Positions 11,883 to 26,439 of a DNA stretch of 64,000 nt are shown here, in pieces. The first letter of the stretch is position 1; each line of letters starts with the position of its first letter. Location: assembly GCF_004138485.1 (NCBI RefSeq), contig NZ_ML142848.1, forward strand, positions 1,152,640 to 1,216,639, in the 5' to 3' direction. The position numbers and the translations under genes were made by a program. The notes below the pieces were generated by a model that saw nothing but the letters and a program-made list of their open reading frames with translations, did no database searches and had not been told where the DNA came from. This DNA is from Peristeroidobacter soli. GTDB taxonomy: Bacteria > Pseudomonadota > Gammaproteobacteria > Steroidobacterales > Steroidobacteraceae.

Positions 11883-12257
11883 TTATTTCTTCGGGCGCTT
11901 CGCGCCGTACTTCGAACGGCCCTGACGGCGGTCGTTGACGCCCGCGCAGTCGAGGGTGCCGCGCACCGTGTGATAGCGCACACCGGGGAGGTCTTTCACA
12001 CGACCGCCGCGGATCAGCACCACCGAGTGTTCCTGCAGGTTGTGGCCTTCGCCGCCGATGTAGCTGATGACCTCGAAGCCATTGGTCAGGCGCACCTTGG
12101 CGACCTTACGCAGGGCGGAGTTCGGCTTTTTCGGCGTCGTGGTGTACACGCGCGTGCAGACACCGCGCTTCTGCGGGCATGCGGCGAGCGCGGGCACCTT
12201 CGTCTTGTAATTCGGCGAAGTGCGCGGCTTACGGACGAGCTGACTGATACTGGCCAT
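11883..12257 (-). CDS. rpsL: 30S ribosomal protein S12
   Basis: S12 lies at the decoding centre and governs accuracy. The 124-residue product holds [17 protein letters not shown] with the wild-type lysine (K43 region) and [17 protein letters not shown] with the wild-type second lysine (K88 region). None of the classic streptomycin-resistance substitutions is present. It is the first gene of the str operon, behind the promoter at 12377-12405. Confidence 0.99.
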   Translation of the reverse strand: MASISQLVRKPRTSPNYKTKVPALAACPQKRGVCTRVYTTTPKKPNSALRKVAKVRLTNGFEVISYIGGEGHNLQEHSVVLIRGGRVKDLPGVRYHTVRGTLDCAGVNDRRQGRSKYGAKRPKK

Positions 12258-12286
12258 AACCTAATGATTCCTAAAGAGAACACGAA

Positions 12287-12312
12287 GCCGCCTAGCTGTT
12301 CGCTAAGGCGGC
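12287..12312 (-). promoter_or_regulatory. Stem-loop in the rpsL leader
   Basis: GCCGCC and GGCGGC at the two ends pair, extended by TAGC/GCTA inside with one bulged base, around a small loop. On the minus strand it ends about 30 bases before the rpsL start codon, inside the leader transcribed from the promoter at 12377-12405. The role is unknown; a leader attenuator or stabilising hairpin is possible. Confidence 0.45.
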
Positions 12313-12376
12313 CTGACTAAATCCGGGTGACTGGCGGGCGGAGGATGGTCGACGCCGGCCAAATCAAAGGCGCGGG

Positions 12377-12405
12377 ATTGTAGGAATGTGACCCTGCAGT
12401 GTCAA
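12377..12405 (-). promoter_or_regulatory. Sigma-70-type promoter of the str operon
   Basis: On the minus strand a perfect -35 TTGACA (12405-12400) and a -10 TACAAT (12382-12377) are separated by 17 bases. The start site would be near 12370, giving a leader of about 110 bases before rpsL. It lies downstream of the rpoC terminator hairpin, so str transcription is renewed here. Confidence 0.85.
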
Positions 12406-12440
12406 CGGCTTAGAGCCCCGGACACGTCGATTCTCACGGG

Positions 12441-12463
12441 AAAGGGGAGGGTTGACCCTCCCC
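12441..12463 (-). terminator. Likely terminator after rpoC
   Basis: An 8-bp perfect stem, GGGGAGGG (12444-12451) with CCCTCCCC (12456-12463) around loop TTGA, begins 13 bases past the rpoC stop. It is followed on the minus strand by TTT and then C-rich sequence, so the T-tract is short. Placement between rpoC and a strong new promoter supports a terminator role. Confidence 0.7.
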
Positions 12464-12475
12464 CGGCCCAATTCC

Positions 12476-16678
<4,203 letters not shown>

Positions 16679-16729
16679 GTCATCACCTATTTGAGTGTGC
16701 AGAAGAGGAATGAGTAAGCGCTTGCGCGA

Positions 16730-19700
16730 TTACTTGTCGCTCTCCTGCTCCAGCTCCATGTTGATGCCCAGCGAACGGATTTCTTTCACCAGCACGTTGA
16801 AGGACTCGGGCATGCCGGCCTTCATCTCGTGGTTGCCGTCGACGATGGCCTTGTACATCTGCGTGCGGCCGTTCACGTCGTCGGACTTGACGGTCAACAT
16901 TTCCTGCAGCGTGTACGAGGCGCCATACGCTTCCAGCGCCCAGACTTCCATTTCGCCGAAGCGCTGACCGCCGAACTGCGCCTTGCCACCCAGCGGCTGC
17001 TGCGTGACCAGCGAGTACGGGCCGGTCGAGCGGGCGTGCATCTTGTCGTCGACCAGGTGGTTGAGCTTCAGCATGTACATGTAGCCCACCGTCACCTGAC
17101 GCTCGAAGCGCTCGCCGGTGCGACCGTCGAACAGCGTCGTCTGGCCGCTGGCCGGCAGATCCGCCAGCTCCAGCATGCGCTTGATTTCCTCTTCGGCCGC
17201 GCCGTCGAACACCGGCGTCGCCATCGGCACGCCGTGCCGCAGGTTGCCGGCCAACGCGATCACTTCATCGTCGGTCAGCGAAGCGATGTCCGCCTTCTGG
17301 CCGCCCGACTTGTTGTAGACCTCGTCGAGGAAGCCGCGGATCTGCGTGGCGCGCTCGGCGGCCATGCCATCGAGCATGCGGCCGATCTTGTGGCCGATGC
17401 CCTTGGCGGCCCAGCCCAGGTGCGTCTCGAGGATCTGACCGATGTTCATACGCGAAGGCACGCCCAGCGGGTTCAGCACGATGTCGACCGGCGTGCCGTG
17501 CTCGTCGAACGGCATGTCTTCGACCGGGATGATGGTGGAGACCACACCCTTGTTACCGTGGCGGCCGGCCATCTTGTCGCCCGGCTGCACGCGACGCTTC
17601 ACGGCCAGGTACACCTTGACCATCTTCAGCACGCCCGGAGCGAGATCGTCGCCCGCGGTGATCTTGGCGCGCTTCTCGTCGAAGCGCTTCTCGAACTCCT
17701 TGCGCTGCGCCTTCAAGCGCTCGGCGGCGCGTTCGACCGCGGCGTTCTCTTCATCGTCCTGCAGACGGATTTCCAGCCACTGCTCGCGCGGCATGCTGGA
17801 GAGATACGACTCATCGAGCACGGTGCCGGCCTTGAGCTTCTGCGGGCCCGCCGAAGCCGGCTTGCCGAGCAGCACGGCCTGGATACGCTGGAACAAGTCG
17901 TCTTCGAGAATGCGGCGCTGGTCTTCCAGGTCCTTGCGAACCTTCTCCAGCTCCGACTTCTCGATCGACAACGCACGGCTGTCCTTCTCGACGCCATCGC
18001 GCGTGAACACGCGCACGTCGATCACGGTGCCGTCCATGCCCGGGGGCACGCGCAGCGAGGTGTCCTTAACGTCGGATGCCTTCTCACCGAAGATGGCGCG
18101 CAGCAGCTTCTCTTCCGGCGTCAGCTGAGTCTCGCCCTTCGGCGTGACCTTGCCCACCAGAATGTCGCCGGCCTTCACTTCGGCGCCGATGAACGCGATG
18201 CCGGCTTCATCGAGCTTGGCCAGCGCGATGTCGCCCACGTTCGGAATGTCGGCGGTGATTTCTTCAGGACCCAGCTTGGTATCGCGGGCCACGCACGTGA
18301 GTTCCTCGATGTGAATGGTCGTGAAGCGATCGTCATGGACGACGCGCTCCGAGATCAGGATCGAGTCTTCGAAGTTGTAGCCGTTCCAGGGCATGAACGC
18401 GACCAGCAGGTTCTGGCCCAGCGCCAGCTCGCCCAGGTTGGTGGACGGGCCGTCGGCCAGCACGTCGCCGCGCGCGATCACGTCACCCGCCTTCACCAGC
18501 GGACGCTGGTTGATACAGGTGTTCTGGTTGGAACGCGTGTACTTGGTCATCGAGTAGATGTCGACGCCGGCTTCCGAAGCCGACGTTTCGGCATCGTGCA
18601 CGCGAACGACGATACGCGAGGCGTCGACCGAGTCGATCACGCCACCGCGACGCGCGACCACGGTCACGCCCGAGTCGATCGCCACAGCGCGCTCCATGCC
18701 GGTGCCGACCAGCGGCGTCTCGGCACGCAGCGTCGGCACAGCCTGACGTTGCATGTTCGAGCCCATCAACGCGCGGTTCGCGTCGTCGTGCTCGAGGAAC
18801 GGAATCAGCGAGGCGGCCACCGACACGATCTGCTTCGGCGACACGTCCATGTACTGAATCTTGTCGGGCGAGGACAGCATGAACTCGTTCAAGTGACGGC
18901 ACGACACCAGGTCGTCGGTGAACCGGTTGTCCTTGCCGAGCACCGCGTTCGCCTGCGCGATCACGTACTGACTTTCTTCGATGGCCGACAGGTAGTCGAT
19001 CTCTTCGCCGACCACGCCGTCCACGACCTTGCGATACGGCGTTTCGAGGAAGCCGTAGTCGTTGGTGCGCGCGTACACGGACAACGAGTTGATCAGACCG
19101 ATGTTCGGACCTTCAGGCGTTTCGATCGGGCAGACGCGGCCGTAGTGCGTCGGATGCACGTCGCGCACTTCGAAGCCGGCGCGTTCGCGCGTCAGGCCGC
19201 CTGGGCCGAGCGCGGACACGCGACGCTTGTGCGTGACTTCCGACAGCGGGTTGTTCTGATCCATGAACTGCGACAGCTGCGAGGAGCCGAAGAATTCCTT
19301 CACCGCCGCCGCGACCGGCTTGGCGTTGATCATTTCCTGCGGCATCAGGCCTTCGGACTCGGCGAGCGTCAGGCGCTCCTTCACGGCGCGCTCGACGCGC
19401 ACCAGGCCGATGCGGAAGGCGTTCTCCGCCATTTCGCCGACCGAGCGCACGCGACGGTTGCCCAGGTGATCGATGTCGTCGACCTGGCCGTTGCCGTTGC
19501 GGATGTCGCACAGCTCCTTGATGACCGAAATGATGTCCGAGGTATCGGTGTACTTCTCGACCAGCTCCTTGGAGAACTCGTCGGTGCGCTTCGCGAAGTG
19601 CGCGGCGTCGTACAGGATGCCCGGGCCGACGATCTCTTCACGATGCACGCGACGGTTGAACTTCATGCGGCCCACGGCCGACAGGTCGTAGCGCTCGGCA

Positions 19701-20902
19701 TTGAAGAACAGGTTCTGGAACAGGTTCTCGGCCGCGTCCTTGGTCGGCGGCTCGCCCGGACGCATCATGCGATAGATCTCGACCAGCGCCTCCAGACGGG
19801 TGCGGGTCGGGTCGATGCGCAGCGTATCGGAGATGTACGGGCCGCGATCCAGATCGTTCACGTACAGCGCACGGATTTCCGTGACGCCGGCTTCGATCAG
19901 CTTGTCGATCACGGTGACGGTCAGGATCTCGTTGGCCTTGGCCAGGATCTCGCCGGTCTCGGTGTTGAACACATCGTGCGCCAGGATCTTGCCGACCAGA
20001 TATTCCTTCGGCACTTCCAGGCTGGTGACGTTCTTCTGCTCGAGCTGACGCACGTGACGCGCGGTCACGCGGCGGCCTTCCTCGACGATGACTTCGTCGC
20101 CGATCTTGATGGTGAACGACGCGGTCTCGCCGCGCAGGCGGGCCGGGATCAGTTCGAATTCAATTTTTGTCTTCGACAGCCGATAAGTGTTCTTGTCGAA
20201 GAACATGTCGAGCATCTGCTCTTCGGTGTAGCCGAGGGCGCGCAGGATGATGGTGACCGGCAGCTTGCGGCGGCGGTCGATACGCGCGAACACGCAGTCC
20301 TTCGGGTCGAACTCGAAATCGAGCCACGAGCCGCGATAGGGAATGATGCGCGCGGAGAACAGCAGTTTGCCCGAGCTGTGGGTCTTGCCGCGGTCGTGGT
20401 CGAAGAACACGCCCGGCGAACGGTGCAGCTGGGACACGATGACGCGCTCGGTGCCGTTCACGACGAACGTACCGTTGTCGGTCATCAGGGGCATTTCGCC
20501 CAGATAGACTTCCTGCTCGCGGATGTCCTTGACCGTCTTCTTGGTCGGGGTCGACGTCTCTTTATCGTAAACAACCAGGCGTACCTTCACTCGCAGCGGG
20601 GCTGCGTAGGTGAGGCCGCGCATCTGGCACTCCTTCACATCGAATACCGGATCGCCGAGGCGATAGCTGACGTATTCGAGAATGGCGTTGCCGGAGTAGC
20701 TGGTGATCGGGAACACGCTCTTGAAAGCGGCGTGCAGGCCCGCATCCGCCCGAGCCATCTCAGGCGCGTCGGCTTGTAGGAACTTGCGGTACGAGTCGAG
20801 CTGAATCGCCAGCAGGTAGGGCACCTCGAGGATGCTCTCCCGCTTGCCGAAGTCCTTACGGATACGCTTCTTCTCGGTGAACGAATAGGCCATCTGGGTC
20901 AC
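16730..20902 (-). CDS. rpoB: DNA-directed RNA polymerase subunit beta
   Basis: The product is the beta subunit of RNA polymerase, 1390 residues. The rifampicin-binding cluster reads [20 protein letters not shown] followed by [10 protein letters not shown], and I see the wild-type Asp, His and Ser at the positions usually mutated in resistance. The C-terminal region contains the conserved [20 protein letters not shown]. The start is [20 protein letters not shown], or an ATG three codons later. It lies 174 bases after rplL across a structured spacer. Confidence 0.99.
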   Translation of the reverse strand: MTQMAYSFTEKKRIRKDFGKRESILEVPYLLAIQLDSYRKFLQADAPEMARADAGLHAAFKSVFPITSYSGNAILEYVSYRLGDPVFDVKECQMRGLTYAAPLRVKVRLVVYDKETSTPTKKTVKDIREQEVYLGEMPLMTDNGTFVVNGTERVIVSQLHRSPGVFFDHDRGKTHSSGKLLFSARIIPYRGSWLDFEFDPKDCVFARIDRRRKLPVTIILRALGYTEEQMLDMFFDKNTYRLSKTKIEFELIPARLRGETASFTIKIGDEVIVEEGRRVTARHVRQLEQKNVTSLEVPKEYLVGKILAHDVFNTETGEILAKANEILTVTVIDKLIEAGVTEIRALYVNDLDRGPYISDTLRIDPTRTRLEALVEIYRMMRPGEPPTKDAAENLFQNLFFNAERYDLSAVGRMKFNRRVHREEIVGPGILYDAAHFAKRTDEFSKELVEKYTDTSDIISVIKELCDIRNGNGQVDDIDHLGNRRVRSVGEMAENAFRIGLVRVERAVKERLTLAESEGLMPQEMINAKPVAAAVKEFFGSSQLSQFMDQNNPLSEVTHKRRVSALGPGGLTRERAGFEVRDVHPTHYGRVCPIETPEGPNIGLINSLSVYARTNDYGFLETPYRKVVDGVVGEEIDYLSAIEESQYVIAQANAVLGKDNRFTDDLVSCRHLNEFMLSSPDKIQYMDVSPKQIVSVAASLIPFLEHDDANRALMGSNMQRQAVPTLRAETPLVGTGMERAVAIDSGVTVVARRGGVIDSVDASRIVVRVHDAETSASEAGVDIYSMTKYTRSNQNTCINQRPLVKAGDVIARGDVLADGPSTNLGELALGQNLLVAFMPWNGYNFEDSILISERVVHDDRFTTIHIEELTCVARDTKLGPEEITADIPNVGDIALAKLDEAGIAFIGAEVKAGDILVGKVTPKGETQLTPEEKLLRAIFGEKASDVKDTSLRVPPGMDGTVIDVRVFTRDGVEKDSRALSIEKSELEKVRKDLEDQRRILEDDLFQRIQAVLLGKPASAGPQKLKAGTVLDESYLSSMPREQWLEIRLQDDEENAAVERAAERLKAQRKEFEKRFDEKRAKITAGDDLAPGVLKMVKVYLAVKRRVQPGDKMAGRHGNKGVVSTIIPVEDMPFDEHGTPVDIVLNPLGVPSRMNIGQILETHLGWAAKGIGHKIGRMLDGMAAERATQIRGFLDEVYNKSGGQKADIASLTDDEVIALAGNLRHGVPMATPVFDGAAEEEIKRMLELADLPASGQTTLFDGRTGERFERQVTVGYMYMLKLNHLVDDKMHARSTGPYSLVTQQPLGGKAQFGGQRFGEMEVWALEAYGASYTLQEMLTVKSDDVNGRTQMYKAIVDGNHEMKAGMPESFNVLVKEIRSLGINMELEQESDK

Positions 20903-20923
20903 CCTTGCCGAATCTGATTAGAG

Positions 20924-21023
20924 AGTTCAGGGCTTCGAAACTGAACTGGGGAGGCCACCCGACGTTGGGCCGCCGCCACAAAAGACAATAGGAAAGCACG
21001 GCGGACGGAGCCCGCTCCGCCGC
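20924..21023 (-). promoter_or_regulatory. Structured rplL-rpoB spacer: two stem-loops
   Basis: Within the 174-base spacer, AGTTCAG (20924-20930) pairs with CTGAACT (20941-20947). A second stem of about ten pairs with one mismatch lies at 21001-21023 around CGGAGC/GCTCCG. In E. coli the same spacer holds a partial terminator and an RNase III cleavage site that adjust rpoBC output relative to the ribosomal genes. The analogous role here is inferred from position and structure only. Confidence 0.5.
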
Positions 21024-21076
21024 CGCGCCTTCCAGGTACCGGTAAAAGTACGCTCAACAAAACTCCGGATGCGAGA

Positions 21077-21460
21077 TTACTTGATCTCCGCAGCGGCGCC
21101 GGCCTCTTCCAGCTTCTTCTTGATCGAGTCCGCGTCGGCCTTCGGCACGCCATCCTTGACCACCGACGGCACGCCTTCGACCAGGTCCTTGGCTTCCTTC
21201 AAGCCCAGGCCCGTGATCTCGCGGATGACCTTGATGACGCCGACCTTGTTGGCGCCGAAGCTGGTCATGGTGACGGTGAACTCGGTCTTCTCTTCAGCGG
21301 CCGGGGCAGCAGCGCCACCAGCAGCCGGAGCAGCAGCAACGGCGACGGCAGCAGCGGCGCTCACGCCCCACTTCTCTTCCAGCGCCTTGACCAGGTCGAC
21401 CACTTCCAACACCTTCAGGTTGGACAACGCGTCGATCAGTTCTTCCTTCGAAATAGCCAT
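21077..21460 (-). CDS. rplL: 50S ribosomal protein L7/L12
   Basis: L7/L12 forms the flexible stalk that recruits translation GTPases. The 127-residue product has the N-terminal dimerisation helix pair, an Ala/Gly-rich hinge at about residues 34-55, and the C-terminal domain with [20 protein letters not shown]. It follows rplJ by 51 bases, as expected, since several L7/L12 dimers bind one L10. Confidence 0.99.
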   Translation of the reverse strand: MAISKEELIDALSNLKVLEVVDLVKALEEKWGVSAAAAVAVAAAPAAGGAAAPAAEEKTEFTVTMTSFGANKVGVIKVIREITGLGLKEAKDLVEGVPSVVKDGVPKADADSIKKKLEEAGAAAEIK

Positions 21461-21511
21461 TTGAGTAACTCCAAAAATTAGATGATGTAACCGTAATCGA
21501 ATCGGGCTGGC

Positions 21512-22045
21512 TTACGCCGCCGGTGCTTCGAGCTTGTCCTTGTGCGCAGCCAACACACGCACGAGCTGAGCGTGCGGTTCGTTGACGGTGCGGACCAGCT
21601 GACCGAGCGGGGTCGTGAGCAATCCCAACAGGGTTGCGCGAGCCGCATCGAGCGTCGGCAGGCTGGCGACACGGTCGAGATCCTTCGCGGTCAGCAACGC
21701 ACCGCCGAGCGACACTACAGTCGGCACCAGCTTGTCGTTTGCCTTGGCAAAGTCCTTGACCAGCCGGGCAGCGGCACCCGGGTCATCCTTCGAGAACGCG
21801 AGAACCAGCGGACCTTTGAGGCTCTTGCCGACCACTTCGAACTGAGTGCCGGCGATAGCCTTGCGGGCCAACGTGTTCTTCACCACTCGCAGGTAGACAC
21901 CGGATTTGCGGGCCTTGGTCCGCAGATCGGTCATCTGCGAAACCTTCAGACCGCGGTATTCCGCGGCCACCACGGACTGCGCTGTTGCAGCTACCGCGGC
22001 GACTTCGGCTACCAGCGCCTTCTTGTCATCGAGTCTGAGCGCCAT
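21512..22045 (-). CDS. rplJ: 50S ribosomal protein L10
   Basis: L10 anchors L7/L12 dimers to the ribosome and in complex with them represses its own mRNA. The 177-residue product has the RNA-binding N-terminal part with VAAEYRGLKVSQMTDLR near residue 27 and a C-terminal helix for L12. A strong ribosome-binding site, AGGAGG, lies a few bases ahead of the ATG. The leader at 22198-22250 fits the known L10 target. Confidence 0.98.
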   Translation of the reverse strand: MALRLDDKKALVAEVAAVAATAQSVVAAEYRGLKVSQMTDLRTKARKSGVYLRVVKNTLARKAIAGTQFEVVGKSLKGPLVLAFSKDDPGAAARLVKDFAKANDKLVPTVVSLGGALLTAKDLDRVASLPTLDAARATLLGLLTTPLGQLVRTVNEPHAQLVRVLAAHKDKLEAPAA

Positions 22046-22080
22046 GATTTCCTCCTGGCGTGAAGAGCGTTAATACGAAC

Positions 22081-22102
22081 GGATGCGCCTCCTTTCGCAT
22101 CC
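22081..22102 (-). promoter_or_regulatory. Stem-loop shortly upstream of the rplJ ribosome-binding site
   Basis: GGATGCG (22081-22087) pairs perfectly with CGCATCC (22096-22102). On the minus strand the loop reads AAAGGAGG, resembling a second Shine-Dalgarno sequence about 36 bases before the real start. A second perfect 7-bp hairpin, CATCGCC/GGCGATG, lies at 22167-22184. Both fall between the L10-binding element and rplJ and may take part in its translational control. Confidence 0.5.
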
Positions 22103-22197
22103 ACCCTGGTCGCCTTTTCCTCGTTGCCGGGGAAGTACGACCTGACGGCGCCCTTCAGCGGGAAATCATCGCCGTGAGGCGATGACGACCGATTCGG

Positions 22198-22250
22198 GTA
22201 ACACCATCTGCGCAGGCATCATTAAGGACTCACATCCACCTGCGGTCTTC
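22198..22250 (-). promoter_or_regulatory. Ribosomal protein L10 leader (autoregulatory element)
   Basis: The minus strand reads GAAGACCGCAGGTGGATG, then TTAATGATGCCTGCGCAG, then ATGGTGTTAC. This is the pattern of the L10-L12 binding site known from enterobacterial rplJ leaders: a CGCAGG/CCTGCG stem interrupted by an internal loop with AGACCG and GATGGTG on its flanks. It lies about 150 bases ahead of rplJ in the 284-base rplA-rplJ gap. Confidence 0.8.
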
Positions 22251-22329
22251 GATGTGGCCAGCCTTGCGGCCGGCTTCATCAATCAACAGCGAGCCCCCAC
22301 CGCGAGGTGAGCACCCGCTCGGAAACAAA

Positions 22330-23025
22330 TTACAGCGACAGCGACGACTGCTCGACCGGCACACCCGGACCCATCGTCGAAGACACGGAAATCTTCTTCA
22401 GATAGATGCCCTTGGCGGCCGCCGGCTTGGCCTTCTGCAGGTCCGCCAGCAACGCTTGCAGGTTTTCCTTGAGCTTGGCCGCGTCGAAATTCGCCTTGCC
22501 GATCGTGCAATGAACGACGCCAGCCTTGTCGGAGCGGTAACGCACCTGACCGGCCTTGGCGTTCTTCACGGCGTCGGCGACGTTCGGGGTCACGGTGCCG
22601 ACCTTCGGGTTCGGCATCAGGCCGCGAGGACCGAGGATCTGACCGAGCTGACCGACCACGCGCATCGCATCCGGAGAAGCGACCACCACGTCGAAGTTCA
22701 TCTCGCCGGCCTTGACCTTCTCGGCCAGGTCTTCGAGGCCGACGATGTCGGCGCCGGCGGCGCGGGCCGCATCCTGGTTCTTGCCGGAGGTGAACACGGC
22801 GACGCGCACCGTCTTGCCGATACCGTTCGGCATCACCGTCGAGCCGCGGACCTGCTGGTCCGACTTCGAGGCATCGATGCCGAGGTTCACGGCCACGTCG
22901 ACCGACTCGGCGAACTTCGCCTTGGCGAATTCCTGCACCAGGCCCAGGGCCACATCGATCGGATACACCTTGCCCGGCTCAATCTTGCCCGACCAGGCCT
23001 TCAAACGCTTAGCTACGAATGGCAT
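22330..23025 (-). CDS. rplA: 50S ribosomal protein L1
   Basis: L1 forms the mobile stalk by the E site and in E. coli represses the rplKA mRNA. The 231-residue product contains the signature [21 protein letters not shown] near residue 125. I chose the ATG giving [18 protein letters not shown], which lies one base after the rplK stop. An upstream in-frame start would add seven residues inside rplK and is less likely. Confidence 0.98.
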   Translation of the reverse strand: MPFVAKRLKAWSGKIEPGKVYPIDVALGLVQEFAKAKFAESVDVAVNLGIDASKSDQQVRGSTVMPNGIGKTVRVAVFTSGKNQDAARAAGADIVGLEDLAEKVKAGEMNFDVVVASPDAMRVVGQLGQILGPRGLMPNPKVGTVTPNVADAVKNAKAGQVRYRSDKAGVVHCTIGKANFDAAKLKENLQALLADLQKAKPAAAKGIYLKKISVSSTMGPGVPVEQSSLSL

Positions 23026-23026
23026 G

Positions 23027-23458
23027 TCACACGCCCTCCACGTCAACGCCCATGCTGCGCGCAGTGCCCGCGACGGTGCGGACAGCGGCTTCCAGATCCG
23101 CGGCCGTCAAATCCGGCTGCTTGATCTTGGCGACGTCTTCGAGCTGCTTGCGGCTGATCTTGCCGACCTTGGCGGTATTGGGCGCGCCGCTGCCTTTCTC
23201 AATGCCGATGGCCTTGCGGATCAGCACCGACGCCGGCGGCGTCTTGAGAATGAAGGTGAAGCTGCGATCGCTGTAGACAGTGATCACAACTGGGGTCGGC
23301 AACCCCTTTTCCAAGCTCTGCGTCTGCGCGTTGAACGCTTTGCAGAATTCCATGATGTTGACGCCCTGCTGACCCAGCGCCGGACCGACCGGTGGGCTCG
23401 GGTTCGCCTGGCCTGCAGGAATCTGCAGTTTGATATAGCCAGTGACTTTCTTGGCCAT
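23027..23458 (-). CDS. rplK: 50S ribosomal protein L11
   Basis: L11 binds the GTPase-associated region of 23S rRNA and is required for the RelA stringent response. The 143-residue product starts [20 protein letters not shown], contains the [20 protein letters not shown] signature, and ends MGVDVEGV. The chosen ATG gives the family-standard start. It is separated from rplA by a single base, so the two are coupled. Confidence 0.98.
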   Translation of the reverse strand: MAKKVTGYIKLQIPAGQANPSPPVGPALGQQGVNIMEFCKAFNAQTQSLEKGLPTPVVITVYSDRSFTFILKTPPASVLIRKAIGIEKGSGAPNTAKVGKISRKQLEDVAKIKQPDLTAADLEAAVRTVAGTARSMGVDVEGV

Positions 23459-23517
23459 GATGCTCTCCGGGTGCAAACGCCACTCTTACGAGCAGCTCCC
23501 CATCGTGTTTTCAACCA

Positions 23518-23535
23518 GGAACGCCGCAGCGTTCC
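23518..23535 (-). repeat. Stem-loop between nusG and rplK
   Basis: GGAACGC (23518-23524) pairs with GCGTTCC (23529-23535) around a 4-base loop, ten bases past the nusG stop. On the minus strand it is followed by TGGTTGAAAAC rather than a T-run, so at most it is a weak attenuator. It might mark the point where the rplKAJL leader begins. Confidence 0.4.
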
Positions 23536-23544
23536 GCCAAATCG

Positions 23545-24078
23545 TCAGGCCTTCTCGACCTGACTGAAATCCAGCTCCACGGGCGTCGAACGACCCAGGA
23601 TCTGCACCGCCACCTGCAGGCGGTTCTTTTCGTAATTGACCGACTCGACCACGCCGTTGAAGTCGTTGAAGGGGCCGTCGATGACGCGCACCACTTCGCC
23701 GGGCTCGAACAGCACTTTGGGCTTCGGCTTGTCGATGCCTTCTTCGACGCGCCGGAGGATGCTCATCGCTTCCTTCTCGGTGATCGCAGCGGGCTTTTCC
23801 GGCGTGCCGCCGATGAAGCCGAGCACCTTGGGCACTTCCTTCACGAGGTGCCAGGTGGTCTCGTCCATCTCCATCTGCACCAGCACGTAGCCGGGATAGA
23901 ACTTGCGCTCGCTCTTGCGCTTCTGACCGTCGCGCATCTCGACCACTTCTTCGGTCGGCACGAGGATCTCGCCGAACTTGTCCTGCAGGCCCTGCATCTT
24001 GATGCGGTCCTTCAGTCCTTCGGCAACCCGATGCTCGAAATTGGAATAGGCGTGTACCACGTACCAGCGCAAAGCCAT
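23545..24078 (-). CDS. nusG: Transcription termination/antitermination protein NusG
   Basis: NusG binds RNA polymerase, suppresses pausing and links it to Rho or to S10 on the leading ribosome. The 177-residue product opens [20 protein letters not shown]. It has the KOW domain at about residues 125-160 with [19 protein letters not shown]. The length is standard. Its start codon lies one base after the secE stop. Confidence 0.98.
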   Translation of the reverse strand: MALRWYVVHAYSNFEHRVAEGLKDRIKMQGLQDKFGEILVPTEEVVEMRDGQKRKSERKFYPGYVLVQMEMDETTWHLVKEVPKVLGFIGGTPEKPAAITEKEAMSILRRVEEGIDKPKPKVLFEPGEVVRVIDGPFNDFNGVVESVNYEKNRLQVAVQILGRSTPVELDFSQVEKA

Positions 24079-24079
24079 G

Positions 24080-24457
24080 TCAACCTCCGCGCCCGGTCAG
24101 CCACTTCGTCAGGAAGCCGAGCAGCGTGTCCACGCCCCAGAAAAACAAACCGAGCACGACGATCATGACGAACACCACCAGGGTGACCTGCCAGGTCTCC
24201 TGGGTGCTCGGCCAGACCACCTTGCGAAGCTCGACGCGCGAGCTCTGCACGAACTGCCAGAAGGTCTTGCCCTGATAGGATTGCAGACTGACCAGCGCGC
24301 CCACGACCAGCGAGGCCAGCACGATGATCCAACGCAGCCAGATCGGCAGGTCGGACAGCAGATAGAAGCCCGCGATGCCCGCCGCCAGAATGACGACGCC
24401 CGCAGCGAGCTTCAGCGCGTCCAACGCTGTGGCGTTTTCCTGTACTTGGTCAGTCAT
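24080..24457 (-). CDS. secE: Preprotein translocase subunit SecE
   Basis: SecE clamps the SecY channel in the inner membrane. The 125-residue product has three predicted membrane helices, at about residues 15-35, 38-58 and 92-115, as in the long gammaproteobacterial form. The conserved cytoplasmic segment [18 protein letters not shown] lies near residue 76. It lies 17 bases downstream of tRNA-Trp and just ahead of nusG. Confidence 0.97.
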   Translation of the reverse strand: MTDQVQENATALDALKLAAGVVILAAGIAGFYLLSDLPIWLRWIIVLASLVVGALVSLQSYQGKTFWQFVQSSRVELRKVVWPSTQETWQVTLVVFVMIVVLGLFFWGVDTLLGFLTKWLTGRGG

Positions 24458-24474
24458 TTCTCACTGCGCATGTC

Positions 24475-24550
24475 TGGCAGGCCAGGAGGGAATCGAACCC
24501 CCAACCTGCGGTTTTGGAGACCGCCGCTCTGCCAATTGAGCTACTGGCCT
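24475..24550 (-). tRNA. tRNA-Trp (anticodon CCA)
   Basis: A 76-base cloverleaf with the 3' CCA encoded. The acceptor AGGCCAG pairs with CTGGCCT. The anticodon stem-loop CGGTCTCCAAAACCG exposes CCA, and the T-arm has GGTTCGATTCC. It lies immediately upstream of secE, as in many proteobacteria. Confidence 0.98.
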
Positions 24551-24624
24551 AAGACTGTTCAATTACAAAAAGGGTTAGCTTCCAACCGGCGGCTATCAAC
24601 GCCACCGCGCTACCCCGTAATACT

Positions 24625-24681
24625 GCGGGCTTTAGCCCGCTCAAACTCACAACCCGGCCGGCGACTTTAGCAGCCGCCGGC
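24625..24681. repeat. Two GC-rich stem-loops between tuf copy 2 and tRNA-Trp
   Basis: GCGGGC-TTTA-GCCCGC occupies 24625-24640, and a stem of seven perfect pairs (GCCGGCG with CGCCGGC) plus a mismatch occupies 24657-24681. They lie just after the tuf stop codon on the minus strand. Neither is followed by a good T-run. They may end part of the tuf transcript, or be REP-like; the first resembles the GCGGGC-TTC-GCCCGC stem at 7298-7312. Confidence 0.55.
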
Positions 24682-24694
24682 GGGAATGACTGAC

Positions 24695-25885
24695 TTACTT
24701 GATGATCTTGGCGACGACGCCGGCGCCGACCGTCTTGCCGCCTTCACGGATGGCGAAGCGCAGGCCTTCTTCCATCGCGATCGGCGCAATCAGCTCCACC
24801 ACCATCTTGATGTTGTCGCCGGGCATGACCATTTCCACGCCTTCCGGCAGCTCGCACGCACCCGTCACGTCCGTCGTACGGAAGTAGAACTGCGGACGAT
24901 AGCCCTTGAAGAACGGCGTATGACGACCGCCCTCTTCCTTCGTCAGCACGTACACCTCAGCTTCGAACTGCGTGTGCGGCTTGATCGAACCCGGCTTGCA
25001 CAGCACCTGGCCGCGCTCCACTTCTTCGCGCTTCGTGCCACGCAGCAGCACGCCCACGTTGTCACCCGCCTGGCCCTGGTCCAGCAGCTTGCGGAACATT
25101 TCCACGCCCGTGCAGGTCGTCTTCGTCGTCGGACGGATGCCGACGATTTCAACTTCGTCGTTCACCTTCACGATGCCGCGCTCGATTCGACCCGTCACCA
25201 CCGTGCCGCGGCCCGAGATCGAGAACACGTCTTCCACCGGCATCAGGAACGCGCCGTCGATCGCACGCTCCGGCACCGGAATGTACTTGTCCATCTCCGC
25301 CACCAGCTGCACCACCGCCGGCACGCCGATCGGGCTCTGATCGCCTTCCAGCGCCTTCAGCGCCGAACCCTTCACGATCGGGGTCGTGTCGCCAGGGAAG
25401 TCGTACTTGCTCAACAGCTCCCGCACTTCCATTTCCACCAGCTCGAGCAGCTCGGCGTCATCCACCATGTCCGCCTTGTTCAGGAACACCACGATGTACG
25501 GCACGCCCACCTGGCGGGCCAGCAGGATGTGCTCGCGCGTCTGCGGCATCGGGCCGTCAGCGGCCGAGCACACCAGAATCGCGCCGTCCATCTGCGCCGC
25601 GCCAGTGATCATGTTCTTCACGTAGTCGGCGTGGCCCGGGCAGTCCACGTGCGCGTAGTGACGCGCATCCGAGGTGTACTCCACGTGCGCCGTCGCGATC
25701 GTGATACCACGGGCGCGCTCTTCAGGCGCCTTGTCGATCTGGTCGTACGCCTTGAACTCACCGCCGTGCTTCTCAGCCATCACCTTCGTCAGCGCGGCCG
25801 TCAACGTGGTCTTGCCATGGTCGACGTGGCCGATGGTGCCTACGTTCACGTGCGGCTTGGTACGTTCAAACTTCTCTTTGGCCAC
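24695..25885 (-). CDS. tuf: Elongation factor Tu, copy 2 (tRNA-linked tufB-type)
   Basis: The encoded 396-residue EF-Tu is identical to that at 7909-9099. Comparing the two coding sequences, the only differences I find are three synonymous C/T or A/G changes near the start codon, which suggests recent gene conversion. This copy lies behind tRNA-Tyr, tRNA-Gly and tRNA-Thr, the arrangement of E. coli tufB, and is probably processed from the same primary transcript. Confidence 0.99.
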   Translation of the reverse strand: MAKEKFERTKPHVNVGTIGHVDHGKTTLTAALTKVMAEKHGGEFKAYDQIDKAPEERARGITIATAHVEYTSDARHYAHVDCPGHADYVKNMITGAAQMDGAILVCSAADGPMPQTREHILLARQVGVPYIVVFLNKADMVDDAELLELVEMEVRELLSKYDFPGDTTPIVKGSALKALEGDQSPIGVPAVVQLVAEMDKYIPVPERAIDGAFLMPVEDVFSISGRGTVVTGRIERGIVKVNDEVEIVGIRPTTKTTCTGVEMFRKLLDQGQAGDNVGVLLRGTKREEVERGQVLCKPGSIKPHTQFEAEVYVLTKEEGGRHTPFFKGYRPQFYFRTTDVTGACELPEGVEMVMPGDNIKMVVELIAPIAMEEGLRFAIREGGKTVGAGVVAKIIK

Positions 25886-25940
25886 AGCGGCGTTCCTCTA
25901 GCTAGAAGTCACTTATTCGAATGGCGTTGACAACAAACGA

Positions 25941-26016
<76 letters not shown>

Positions 26017-26090
26017 GCCCTTCAAAACCGGGACGTTCCCTTCTCTATCTTCTTATATCCGCACGACTCGACTCATCGCGGTACGCGCAA

Positions 26091-26164
<74 letters not shown>

Positions 26165-26172
26165 ATGAGGAG

Positions 26173-26258
26173 TGGTGGAGGGGGTAGGATTCGAACCTAC
26201 GAAGGCATAAGCCAGCAGATTTACAGTCTGCCCCCGTTGGCCGCTTGGGTACCCCTCC
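26173..26258 (-). tRNA. tRNA-Tyr (anticodon GTA)
   Basis: An 86-base class II tRNA with a long variable arm and encoded CCA. The acceptor GGAGGGG pairs with CCCCTCC. The anticodon stem-loop CAGACTGTAAATCTG exposes GTA. It is the first gene of the transcript from the promoter at 26278-26306 and is eight bases ahead of tRNA-Gly. Confidence 0.98.
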
Positions 26259-26277
26259 GCGGACATAAGAGCCGGGC

Positions 26278-26306
26278 ATTCTCTTCGCCGAACTATGGAG
26301 TGTCAA
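26278..26306 (-). promoter_or_regulatory. Sigma-70-type promoter of the tRNA-tuf operon
   Basis: On the minus strand a perfect -35 TTGACA (26306-26301) and a -10 GAGAAT (26283-26278) are separated by 17 bases. A GC-rich discriminator follows (GCCCGGC), as in stringently controlled stable-RNA promoters. The start site would be about 12 bases before mature tRNA-Tyr. Confidence 0.75.
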
Positions 26307-26439
26307 CAGCCAACGAGAACTGTTTGACGCCTCGAAGCAAAATTCTTGGCTTAAGTCATGTCCTGAAGCGCCGATACAGGGCCCGTCGGCGTCATTCAGG
26401 CGCCGTCCCGTATTGAAACGCAGCCCATGGACACTGGTT

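Noticed and set aside
18900-19320. Rifampicin-resistance changes in rpoB and streptomycin-resistance changes in rpsL
   Set aside because: The critical residues read as wild type in both proteins.
26413-26439. TTG start for the HDOD-GGDEF gene
   Set aside because: Possible, but no ribosome-binding site supports it. The in-frame ATG at 26440 gives a normal start to the domain.
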